41,310 nucleotides of DNA from Flavobacteriaceae bacterium. Lineage in GTDB: Bacteria; Bacteroidota; Bacteroidia; Flavobacteriales; Flavobacteriaceae. The notes below the pieces were generated by a model. That model was not told the DNA's origin and did not search any database. It saw nothing but the letters and a program-made list of their open reading frames with translations. The stretch is taken from contig JALQTJ010000009.1 of the NCBI GenBank assembly GCA_023264015.1, forward strand, positions 1 through 41,310, in the 5' to 3' direction. The position numbers and the translations under genes are program-made. Below are positions 32,429-39,812 of this stretch, one piece after another. Within the stretch, counting starts at the first letter, position 1. Each line of letters opens with the position of its first letter.

Positions 32429-34705
32429 ATGTTTGTTGAGATCCTGCTTCCACTTAAACTAGCAAAACCCTTTACCTATAGCGCTGATTCTGCTCTAAAG
32501 CTACAACGCGGACAACGAGTTATTGTTCCTTTTGGAAAGCAAAAGCGCTACACAGGTATCATCTGGCGTACCAATGTTTCTGAGCCCACTTATGAAACAA
32601 AGACCATTGAAGGGGTCTACGAAGACCATCCTATTGTGACCGCTTATCAACTTACACTTTGGGAATGGATGGCACAGCACTACATGTGTAGTTTGGGAGA
32701 GGTGATGCGAACCGCTTTGGTTCCGGGTTTGCTTATTGAAAGTAAATGGGAAAGCTCTGAGTCGGAGTACGATCAAGTTCACCACATGTTAGATGAAGCC
32801 AAAACGGCTCAAGAGTATTGGGTTCAGCTCATTGATAAGCACAAAGCGTTAAGCCTATTAGATGCAAATAAATCAGTGCGTCAGATAGCACTGCTCAAGA
32901 CACTCATGGAGTTGAGTCCTGATGGCGAACCTATTTCTTGGAAAAGGCTTCGAAAGCAGGCGGGTGTAAGCACCGCAGTTCGCCAATCGTTGTGTGAAAA
33001 GGAGATTATTGCCCTGACCGAACGACCCACCACTTTTCTCGAACCCCTAACGTCTGAACTTCAAGAGTTTAAGCTTTCAGTGGCACAAAAAGAGGCATTT
33101 GTTCAGATTAAATCCGGCTTTAACGCCGCTAAGCCAGTTCTTCTCAAGGGAGTTACTGGTTCTGGTAAAACCGAGATTTACATGAAACTTATTGAGGAGG
33201 CGATTGGTCGCTCTCAACAAGTGCTGTTTTTACTTCCAGAAATTGCATTGACAGCAGAGTTGACGATGCGGATCAACCGCCGTTTTCCTGAACAAGTACT
33301 TGCCTATAACTCTTCGATGAGTTCAGCGCAGCGCGTCGAAGCTTGGGATAAAATCTTGAATCAAGATCCAAGTGTTCAAATTGTGGTAGGCTCGCGTTCT
33401 GCGTTGTTTTTACCCTTTCGAGCACTGGGTATGGTTGTTGTTGATGAGGAACACGATCATTCGTACAAGCAAACAGATCCTGCTCCGCGTTACCATGCTC
33501 GCGATGTGGCTGTGTACCTTGGTCATCTCACCAAAGCTTCGGTTTTGTTAGGATCGGCTACACCAAGTATTGAGAGTATATTTAATGCGCAACATAAAGG
33601 CGGAGAAGAGAAGTACTTGAGAGTAGATCTCAATTCAAGATACGCAGAAGCCTTGCCTACTCAACTCAAACTGATTGATCTGAGAGAAGAATACAAACGC
33701 AAACGAATGCATGGATTTTTTTCTCAAACATTGCTTTCAGCTATAGAGGGAACTCTTGAGGATCGCAAACAAATCTTGTTTTTTCAAAATCGAAGAGGGT
33801 ATGCCACCCTGGTATCATGCCAAAGTTGCGGCGCAGTGAAGCGCTGTAAACACTGTGATGTGGGCTTGACCTATCACAAAAGAGAGTCGTTGCTGCGTTG
33901 TCATTATTGTGGCTACGAAGAACGGTTCACGGTAGAATGCGGTGAGTGTGGCCAATACGATAGTGTTGCTCAGGGATTAGGTACAGAGCAGATCGAGCAC
34001 TTTCTTAAGGAACAGTACCCTAATCATTCAGTTCTTCGCGTTGATAGCGATTCTAGCGCCTCTTTGACAAAGCGCCGAAAGGCCTTAAGTGCTTTTGAGG
34101 CACAAGAATACGATATGCTCGTCGGCACTCAGATGATTAGCAAGGGCATTGATTTTTCAAATATTGGTTTAGTGGTAGTGGTGCAAGCAGACCAGATGTT
34201 GTACAGAGCTGATTACCGTGCACAGGAACAGTCTTTTCAATTGATTCTTCAGGTGGCCGGAAGGGGTGGAAGGCGCTCTTCCACTCCCGCCTTGATGCTG
34301 CTGCAAACCTTTAACCCCAAACACCGTGTTTTACAGCAGTTACTTCGTTACGATGACGTGGCTTTTTACACGGATGAACTCAAAGAGCGTAAAACGTTCT
34401 TTTATCCTCCTTTTTCGAGGATGATACGGATACAGTTTAAAGCGAAGAGCGAATCGACGGTTTGGGAGGCCGCATCATGGTTTGCTAAGGCCTTACGCCA
34501 ATTTAATGGAATTGAAGTTTTAGGGAATGACAGCCCCATCGTTTCTAAAATAAGAGGGCTACACTATCAACAGATCGTAGTGAAGTACCCTAAGTCTATT
34601 TCACCTCATAAACTGAAAGAAGCAATAGTGCGTATTCAGCGCTCTTTTGAAGGAATAGGTAATTTTCAGTCTGTTCGTCTGGGCTATCACGTCGATCATA
34701 TTTAG
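32429..34705 (+). CDS. priA: Primosomal protein N' (replication restart helicase PriA)
   Basis: A 758-residue 3'-5' DNA helicase that reloads the replisome at stalled forks. The N-terminal 3'-DNA-binding domain (about residues 1-105) is followed by Walker A GVTGSGKT (241-248), the DEEHD box, and GSATPSIES. A zinc-binding insertion has paired cysteines (CQSCGAVKRCKHCDVG, then CHYCGY and CGECGQ). Helicase motifs after it include GTQMISKGIDF and QVAGRGGRR. The protein is close to the E. coli length of 732 and is complete. It is cotranscribed with the upstream YihY gene. Its stop is 68 bases before rpsF, which has its own promoter. Confidence 0.95.
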   Translation: MFVEILLPLKLAKPFTYSADSALKLQRGQRVIVPFGKQKRYTGIIWRTNVSEPTYETKTIEGVYEDHPIVTAYQLTLWEWMAQHYMCSLGEVMRTALVPGLLIESKWESSESEYDQVHHMLDEAKTAQEYWVQLIDKHKALSLLDANKSVRQIALLKTLMELSPDGEPISWKRLRKQAGVSTAVRQSLCEKEIIALTERPTTFLEPLTSELQEFKLSVAQKEAFVQIKSGFNAAKPVLLKGVTGSGKTEIYMKLIEEAIGRSQQVLFLLPEIALTAELTMRINRRFPEQVLAYNSSMSSAQRVEAWDKILNQDPSVQIVVGSRSALFLPFRALGMVVVDEEHDHSYKQTDPAPRYHARDVAVYLGHLTKASVLLGSATPSIESIFNAQHKGGEEKYLRVDLNSRYAEALPTQLKLIDLREEYKRKRMHGFFSQTLLSAIEGTLEDRKQILFFQNRRGYATLVSCQSCGAVKRCKHCDVGLTYHKRESLLRCHYCGYEERFTVECGECGQYDSVAQGLGTEQIEHFLKEQYPNHSVLRVDSDSSASLTKRRKALSAFEAQEYDMLVGTQMISKGIDFSNIGLVVVVQADQMLYRADYRAQEQSFQLILQVAGRGGRRSSTPALMLLQTFNPKHRVLQQLLRYDDVAFYTDELKERKTFFYPPFSRMIRIQFKAKSESTVWEAASWFAKALRQFNGIEVLGNDSPIVSKIRGLHYQQIVVKYPKSISPHKLKEAIVRIQRSFEGIGNFQSVRLGYHVDHI

Positions 34706-34721
34706 AATCTCTTTATTTGGC

Positions 34722-34752
34722 TTGTAAAGGAGAAAAGCTTTACCTATTTTTG
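34722..34752 (+). promoter_or_regulatory. Bacteroidota-type promoter for rpsF-rpsR-rplI
   Basis: TTG (34722-34724) is followed after 20 bases by TATTTTTG (34745-34752), an exact TAnnTTTG box. The rpsF ATG follows 21 bases later, leaving no room for a structured leader. Confidence 0.75.
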
Positions 34753-34773
34753 CACTCCTTTTAAAACACTATT

Positions 34774-35109
34774 ATGAACCAATACGAAACTGTTTTCATT
34801 TTGAATCCCGTTCTATCTGATACTCAGGTGGAGGAAACAGCGAAGAAATTTCAAGATTTCTTGACAAGCCGTGGCGCGTCAATGGTTGCGAAAGAGAATT
34901 GGGGGCTTAAAAAATTAGCCTATCCGATTCAGAACAAAAAGAGTGGTTTTTACCATTTGTTTGAGTTCACCGCACCCGCTGAAGTTATTACTGAATTCGA
35001 ATTAGAATTTAGAAGAGACGAGCGCGTAATGCGTTATTTGACTGTGAAACTCGACAAGCACGCAGTAGCTTGGGCTGAGAAAAGAAGACAAAAACTTAAA
35101 ACGGCTTAA
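34774..35109 (+). CDS. rpsF: 30S ribosomal protein bS6
   Basis: A 111-residue protein starting [20 protein letters not shown] and carrying [19 protein letters not shown] and the [20 protein letters not shown] segment that defines S6. It pairs with S18 on the platform of the small subunit. It is the first gene of an operon, two bases ahead of rpsR. No ssb gene lies between rpsF and rpsR, unlike in many Firmicutes. Confidence 0.97.
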   Translation: MNQYETVFILNPVLSDTQVEETAKKFQDFLTSRGASMVAKENWGLKKLAYPIQNKKSGFYHLFEFTAPAEVITEFELEFRRDERVMRYLTVKLDKHAVAWAEKRRQKLKTA

Positions 35110-35111
35110 TT

Positions 35112-35408
35112 ATGTCATCAATTGAACAACAAGCAAAAGGAAAAAAAGACGGAGAAATTCGTTATTTGACCCCTTTGAACATTGACACTCAGAAGGACAA
35201 AAAGTATTGTCGCTTCAAGAAATCTGGTATCAAATATATCGATTACAAAGACCCAGATTTTCTTCTTAAGCTCGTAAACGAGCAAGGAAAGATTCTTCCA
35301 AGAAGACTTACAGGAACATCGCTTAAGTATCAGCGTAAGGTTTCTCAAGCCATCAAGAGAGCAAGACATTTGGCACTCATGCCATATGTAGGAGATATGT
35401 TAAAATAA
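35112..35408 (+). CDS. rpsR: 30S ribosomal protein bS18
   Basis: A 98-residue protein. The core [20 protein letters not shown] and the C-terminal [20 protein letters not shown], followed by [10 protein letters not shown], match S18. It is somewhat longer than the E. coli protein (75 residues) because of an extended N-terminus, common in Bacteroidota. It lies between rpsF and rplI with gaps of 2 and 14 bases. Confidence 0.97.
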   Translation: MSSIEQQAKGKKDGEIRYLTPLNIDTQKDKKYCRFKKSGIKYIDYKDPDFLLKLVNEQGKILPRRLTGTSLKYQRKVSQAIKRARHLALMPYVGDMLK

Positions 35409-35422
35409 TTACGCGAGGAACT

Positions 35423-35875
35423 ATGGAAATTATTTTAAAAGAAGACGTTCAGAACCTAGGGTTTAAAGACGATATTATCTCAGTAAAAAACGGTTACGGT
35501 CGTAACTTTTTGATTCCTCAAGGGCTCGCTGTTTTAGCGACACCTTCGGCTAAAAAAGTACACGCTGAAAATCTAAGACAACGCGCTCACAAAGAAGCCC
35601 AGTTGGTTAAGGAGGCTCAAACCATTGCAGAACGAATTTCTGCTATTCAATTGAAGCTTCAGGCTAAAGTAGGGGCAGGAGACAAATTGTTCGGGTCTAT
35701 TTCGAACATTGACATCGCTGCTGCATTAGAAAAGCAAAATGAGTCGATCGATAAGAAGTTTATCCTTGTTCAAGGAGGCTCAGTAAAGCGTTTAGGCTCA
35801 TACACCGCGAAAGTGAGACTTCACCGTGAGGTGATTGCCGATCTTGCGTTTGACGTTGTTCCTGAGGCAAATTAA
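35423..35875 (+). CDS. rplI: 50S ribosomal protein bL9
   Basis: A 150-residue two-domain protein. The N-terminal rRNA-binding domain has MEIILKEDVQNLGFKDDIIS, then VKNGYGRNFLIPQGLA. The connecting helix and the C-terminal domain (VGAGDKLFGSISNIDIAAAL, then RLGSYTAKVRLHREV) follow. The length equals the family's usual 148-150. It is the last gene of the S6-S18-L9 operon, with a terminator at 35896-35921. Confidence 0.97.
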   Translation: MEIILKEDVQNLGFKDDIISVKNGYGRNFLIPQGLAVLATPSAKKVHAENLRQRAHKEAQLVKEAQTIAERISAIQLKLQAKVGAGDKLFGSISNIDIAAALEKQNESIDKKFILVQGGSVKRLGSYTAKVRLHREVIADLAFDVVPEAN

Positions 35876-35879
35876 TTTG
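35850..35879 (+). promoter_or_regulatory. Candidate promoter at the end of rplI, upstream of the DUF6495-hisS unit
   Basis: TTG (35850-35852) is followed after 19 bases by TTAATTTG (35872-35879), one mismatch from TAnnTTTG and overlapping the rplI stop codon. A start point near 35886 would put the terminator hairpin in the leader. The call rests on spacing and near-match only. Confidence 0.4.
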
Positions 35880-35895
35880 CACTAAATACGAATGT

Positions 35896-35921
35896 AAAGG
35901 GGCCTAATTAGGCCCCTTTTT
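35896..35921 (+). terminator. Intrinsic terminator after rplI
   Basis: A 24-bp perfect palindrome with half-site AAAGGGGCCTAA, ending in a short T-run (35917-35921). As RNA the core stem is AAAGGGGCC with GGCCCCUUU. Read from the other side it also ends in T, but no gene converges here. It ends 9 bases before the next start codon. Confidence 0.85.
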
Positions 35922-35930
35922 AGTTTAAAA

Positions 35931-36413
35931 ATGAAATTCAGAAGATTAACAAAAGAACAATTTGAGGACATGCATGAAGAGTTCTCAACGTTCTTAGCTA
36001 CTCAGGGAATAGATCGTATTTCTTGGCAAACAAAAAAGGACCAAGGATCGGAACAAGTAGATCAATTGCTAGATCAGTTCAGTGATTTGGTGTGGGACGC
36101 CGTTTTAGAGCGCGCCGCCTACATAGAAAATATCTCAGCCAATCATATGTATTTATTTAAATGTCTTGATCAGGAGATTAAATTGATTGCCGTAGAGGTG
36201 GCAAATTCGGCCATAGATTTACGTGAGAAAGACGGGTTTGATTGGTTCAAAAAACATTACAATTCAGATTATGTTACCTATAAAAGAGCTTCTAAAGCCT
36301 ATGCTGGTAACAAAAACTCTGATAAATTTGAGCTTATTGAAAAAGGCGGGGTAATCACAAAGGGTGCACTTTACGATTGGTTTGAAGACCTCTTAGATAG
36401 CGCTGAGGAATAA
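35931..36413 (+). CDS. DUF6495-like conserved protein, function unknown
   Basis: A 160-residue soluble acidic protein with no signal peptide or membrane helix. It begins MKFRRLTKEQFEDMHEEFST, has a QFSDLVWDAVLERAAYIENI segment, and ends in KGALYDWFEDLLDSAEE. The style matches a small family (which I recall as DUF6495) seen in Bacteroidota. The domain number comes from memory and needs a profile search. It lies 14 bases ahead of hisS, so the two are probably cotranscribed. Nothing in the sequence points to an enzymatic site. Confidence 0.7.
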   Translation: MKFRRLTKEQFEDMHEEFSTFLATQGIDRISWQTKKDQGSEQVDQLLDQFSDLVWDAVLERAAYIENISANHMYLFKCLDQEIKLIAVEVANSAIDLREKDGFDWFKKHYNSDYVTYKRASKAYAGNKNSDKFELIEKGGVITKGALYDWFEDLLDSAEE

Positions 36414-36427
36414 TTTACGCAATTACT

Positions 36428-37810
36428 ATGGCGACACAGGCAAGCTTAGCAAAAGGAACGCGAGACTTTTTTGGGGACGAATTAAGTAAACGTCAATTCA
36501 TGATTGCCATAATAGAAAAGCATTTCAAACACTTTGGCTTTTCAAGAATTGAGACCCCTAGTTTCGAGAACTACGCCACATTGATGGGAAAGTACGGCGA
36601 TGAGGGTGACCGATTGATTTTTAAAATTCTGAAATCTGGCGATTATCTAGCCAAAGCCGACATTTCTGCACTAGAGGCGAAAGATAGTCAAGCCTTAACT
36701 TCTTCTATTAGCGATAAGGCTTTACGTTATGACCTTACGGTTCCATTTGCACGCTTTGTAGTGCAGCATCAGAATGAGCTCGCTTTTCCCTTTAAGCGCT
36801 ATCAAATTCAGCCCGTTTGGCGAGCGGATCGACCTCAAAAGGGAAGATTCCGCGAGTTTACCCAATGCGATGCAGATATTGTTGGTGCAGATTCGCTCTG
36901 GCAAGAAGTTGAGCTATTACAACTGTACAACACCATTTTTTCAGAACTAGGGCTAAAAGAGCAGCACAAAGTAACTGTTAAACTCAATAACAGAAAACTC
37001 CTTAGTGGTATCGCTGAGGCTTTTGGCATAGCAGATCGCCTTTCTAGCTTCATGGTTATTTTAGATAAGCTGGATAAGATAGGTTCAGATGGCGTAATTG
37101 CTGAATTAAAGTCACAAGGATTTGATCCATCTATTTGGGAGACCTTGGAATCGTTTCTAGATCACAGTGTCTCTGTAGCATCGCGATTAGAACGCTTAAG
37201 AAAGCTCTTTGTTTCTTCTGAAATTGGGACTAAAGGAATAGACGAGATGCAGTTTATTTTGGATCAAGCCGCTCAACTTTCTCTTGATTCTCTCTCGCTA
37301 ACCTTTGATCTTACCTTAGCACGAGGTTTGCATTATTACACAGGAACGCTGTTTGAGGTGAGTGCTCCTAAGAGTGTTCAATTAGGAGCGATAGGGGGTG
37401 GAGGGCGCTATGACGACCTCACCTCTTCATTCGGCGGAAAAGATTTAAGTGGGGTAGGGATTTCATTTGGTTTAGATCGGATTTACCTCGTACTAGAAGA
37501 GCTGGGACTATTTCCTTCGACTATTGGAGACCAAATTGACGTTTTAGTTCTCCACCTTACCGATACCCAACCTTTTGAGGCATTGCAGTTGGTAAATAGC
37601 TTGCGTTCTGAAGGAATATCCTCTGAATTCTATCCTGAGCCCGCAAAGCCGGCCAAACAGTATAAGTATGCTGAAAAGCGCAAGGCCTTAAATGTTACTT
37701 TTTGGAATACCGAGGCAGCTACTTGGGTCATTAAAAACATGAAGACCTCCGAGCAGCGTGAATTTCAGCTCGAAAGTCTTCAAACGATTCTTCCGCTAAT
37801 TCGCGAATAA
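36428..37810 (+). CDS. hisS: Histidine--tRNA ligase
   Basis: A 460-residue class II aminoacyl-tRNA synthetase. It starts with KGTRDFFGDEL. Motif 2 lies in KRYQIQPVWRADRPQKGRFR, followed by EFTQCDADIVG. The histidine-binding motif is LARGLHYYTGTLFEV and motif 3 is GVGISFGLDRIYLV. The C-terminal anticodon-binding domain (about 370-460) has the usual length. The insertion between motifs 2 and 3 seems normal. It is four bases from the convergent M42 gene. Confidence 0.97.
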   Translation: MATQASLAKGTRDFFGDELSKRQFMIAIIEKHFKHFGFSRIETPSFENYATLMGKYGDEGDRLIFKILKSGDYLAKADISALEAKDSQALTSSISDKALRYDLTVPFARFVVQHQNELAFPFKRYQIQPVWRADRPQKGRFREFTQCDADIVGADSLWQEVELLQLYNTIFSELGLKEQHKVTVKLNNRKLLSGIAEAFGIADRLSSFMVILDKLDKIGSDGVIAELKSQGFDPSIWETLESFLDHSVSVASRLERLRKLFVSSEIGTKGIDEMQFILDQAAQLSLDSLSLTFDLTLARGLHYYTGTLFEVSAPKSVQLGAIGGGGRYDDLTSSFGGKDLSGVGISFGLDRIYLVLEELGLFPSTIGDQIDVLVLHLTDTQPFEALQLVNSLRSEGISSEFYPEPAKPAKQYKYAEKRKALNVTFWNTEAATWVIKNMKTSEQREFQLESLQTILPLIRE

Positions 37811-37814
37811 GGAA

Positions 37815-38903
37815 TTATTCGAAATACGAGAATTGATCTCCTTCTTTCATGTTTAAGAGCGATTGGTAGATCAATCGTATCACATTGGCTACATCTTCTT
37901 TGTGCACCGTTTCAACCGTAGTATGCATATATCGTAAAGGAAGAGAGATGAGTGCAGAAGCTACTCCTCCATTGCTATATGCAAAGGCATCTGTGTCTGT
38001 ACCGGTATAACGAGACGATGCATTGCGTTGAAATGGAATCTTGTGCTGCTCGGCTGAATCAATGATTAGATCTCTCAACTTATGCTGAATGGCAGGAGCA
38101 TATGAGATTACCGGTCCTGCGCCCATTTTAATTTCACCTTGCTCGATTTTACTAATCATCGGTGTGGTAGTATCATGCGTGACATCAGTGACAATTGCCG
38201 CATTAGGCTTCAATCTAGCGGTAATCATTTCGGCTCCTCTCAAACCTATTTCTTCTTGTACAGCGTTGGTGATGTACAATCCGAAGGGGAGTTTCACCTT
38301 ATTTTCTTTAAGGAGTCTTCCAACTTGAGCAATCATGAACCCTCCTGCTCTGTTGTCTAAAGCACGGCAAACAAAGTGGTTTTTATTAAGGACTTTAAAT
38401 TGGTCAGGATAGGTGATGACGCATCCGACATGCACTCCCATTTTTTCTACTTCAGCTTTATCTTTTGCTCCGATGTCAATAAAAATATTTTCAAGCTTAG
38501 GAGTTTCTTCTTTACCTGGCTTTCTAGTGTGAATTGCTGGCCACCCAAATACCCCTTCTACGATTCCGTTTTTAGTATGAATATTCACCCATTTAGAAGG
38601 AGCAATCTGGTGATCGCTACCTCCATTTCTGATGACGTAGATCAGGCCATTTTCGGTGATGTAGTTGACATACCATGAGATCTCATCCGAGTGCGCTTCA
38701 ATCACTACCTTGTATTCGGCTTTAGGGTTAATTACCCCAACTGCCGTTCCGTAAGTGTCTGTGATAAATTCATCTACATAGGGCTTTAGGTAGTCCATCC
38801 AAATTTTTTGCCCCTGTGCCTCATAGCCTGTCGGAGAGGCGTTATTGAGGTATTTTTCTAAAAAGGTTAGCGCTTTTTTGTCTAGAATTTCTGCAGTCTT
38901 CAT
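37815..38903 (-). CDS. M42-family metallopeptidase (glutamyl aminopeptidase-like)
   Basis: A 362-residue di-metal aminopeptidase of the M42 family, often mis-annotated as endoglucanase. The metal-binding and catalytic parts are visible: VIEAHSDEISWYV (first His and Asp), ALDNRAGGFM (bridging Asp), NAVQEEIGLRGAEM (catalytic and metal-binding Glu pair), IVTDVTHD and a C-terminal MHTTVETVHKED histidine. No signal peptide, so it is cytoplasmic. It trims N-terminal residues from peptides. It is divergent from the DUF4294 gene. Confidence 0.93.
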   Translation of the reverse strand: MKTAEILDKKALTFLEKYLNNASPTGYEAQGQKIWMDYLKPYVDEFITDTYGTAVGVINPKAEYKVVIEAHSDEISWYVNYITENGLIYVIRNGGSDHQIAPSKWVNIHTKNGIVEGVFGWPAIHTRKPGKEETPKLENIFIDIGAKDKAEVEKMGVHVGCVITYPDQFKVLNKNHFVCRALDNRAGGFMIAQVGRLLKENKVKLPFGLYITNAVQEEIGLRGAEMITARLKPNAAIVTDVTHDTTTPMISKIEQGEIKMGAGPVISYAPAIQHKLRDLIIDSAEQHKIPFQRNASSRYTGTDTDAFAYSNGGVASALISLPLRYMHTTVETVHKEDVANVIRLIYQSLLNMKEGDQFSYFE

Positions 38904-38944
38904 GATCCTAAAATTTTGCTCTAATTTAGCGAATATCTGACGGT

Positions 38945-39619
38945 ATGAGATACGGTATTCTATTGATTTTTGCGTTGGTTTTGACCGCTACCACCTCAGT
39001 GATAGGGCAAGAGACTATGCGTTATAAACTCGAGAATGACTCTATCTTCTCAGAGACCATTGAGTTAGATGAGGTTTATGTGTTAGCACCTTTAAAATTT
39101 AAGGACGATGCGACGCGTATTGCTTATTTACGACATCAATATCGCATATTCAAAGTGTACCGCTATGCTATAATGGCTTCGCACCGATTGGATAGTTTGC
39201 GCGATCGTTTAGATAAGCTGGGTTCTAAGCGTAAAAAGCGTCTATATACTAAACAAGTCAAAGAGTATTTGCAAGAGGAACTCACCGATGAACTCAAGAA
39301 ATTATCGAGAAATGACGGTAAGGTGTTGATTTCTTTGATCGATCGTCAAACCGGTATCAGTGCTTTTGACCTCGTGAAAGATTATCGAAACGGATTCACT
39401 GCCTTTTGGTATCAAACAGCGGCAAAGCTATACGACATGGATCTCAAGTCGACTTACGATCCTTACAGCAACAAGTTAGACTACTGGACCGAAGATATTT
39501 TACAACGCGCCTATTTAAGGGGATTGTTACCTTACGAAGAGGCCCATGAACCTGTCGATCTCAAAAAGATGGAAGCTATTTGGTTGAATCCGAAGAATCA
39601 AACAGAAAGCTCACAATAA
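38945..39619 (+). CDS. DUF4294 family exported protein
   Basis: A 224-residue protein with a signal peptide (about residues 1-21, ending SVIGQ). The segment VYVLAPLKFKDDATRIAYLR, then HQYRIFKVYRYA, is the recognisable DUF4294 core. A charged, helical region follows with many lysines and arginines. The family is confined mainly to Bacteroidota and has no known function. Its 3' end overlaps that of the DUF6095-like gene on the opposite strand by 44 bases. Confidence 0.85.
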   Translation: MRYGILLIFALVLTATTSVIGQETMRYKLENDSIFSETIELDEVYVLAPLKFKDDATRIAYLRHQYRIFKVYRYAIMASHRLDSLRDRLDKLGSKRKKRLYTKQVKEYLQEELTDELKKLSRNDGKVLISLIDRQTGISAFDLVKDYRNGFTAFWYQTAAKLYDMDLKSTYDPYSNKLDYWTEDILQRAYLRGLLPYEEAHEPVDLKKMEAIWLNPKNQTESSQ

Positions 39620-39800
39620 GCTTTATGGCTTGGAATCCGAAGTACAGCGCAGCAAGGCATAGAAGCCCTCCGATACTTGCAACCACCCAGAATAATGGAT
39701 GATCTTCGTTTTTAAAAGCGCTACTTAGTACCACAGGCCCCGTTGCCATCAGAAGCAGCGTAATTAACCATGTTTTTATTCCCTTTCTGAGTTTACCCAA
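39576..39800 (-). CDS. DUF6095-like small membrane protein
   Basis: A 74-residue protein with two membrane helices (about residues 9-28 and 36-58) joined by a short loop containing SSAFKNEDHPLFW. This loop and the size match a small Bacteroidota family that I recall as DUF6095. The number comes from memory and should be checked. The start codon is TTG at 39800. An ATG at 39749 would delete most of the first helix. It follows icd by 12 bases, so cotranscription is likely. Its last 14 codons lie on the strand opposite the DUF4294 gene. Confidence 0.7.
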   Translation of the reverse strand: MGKLRKGIKTWLITLLLMATGPVVLSSAFKNEDHPLFWVVASIGGLLCLAALYFGFQAIKLIVSFLFDSSDSTK

Positions 39801-39812
39801 ATCAAACTGTTA

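Noticed and set aside
34706-34773. S6:S18-binding leader RNA before rpsF
   Set aside because: The -7 box ends 21 bases before the ATG, so the leader is too short for the known structured motif.
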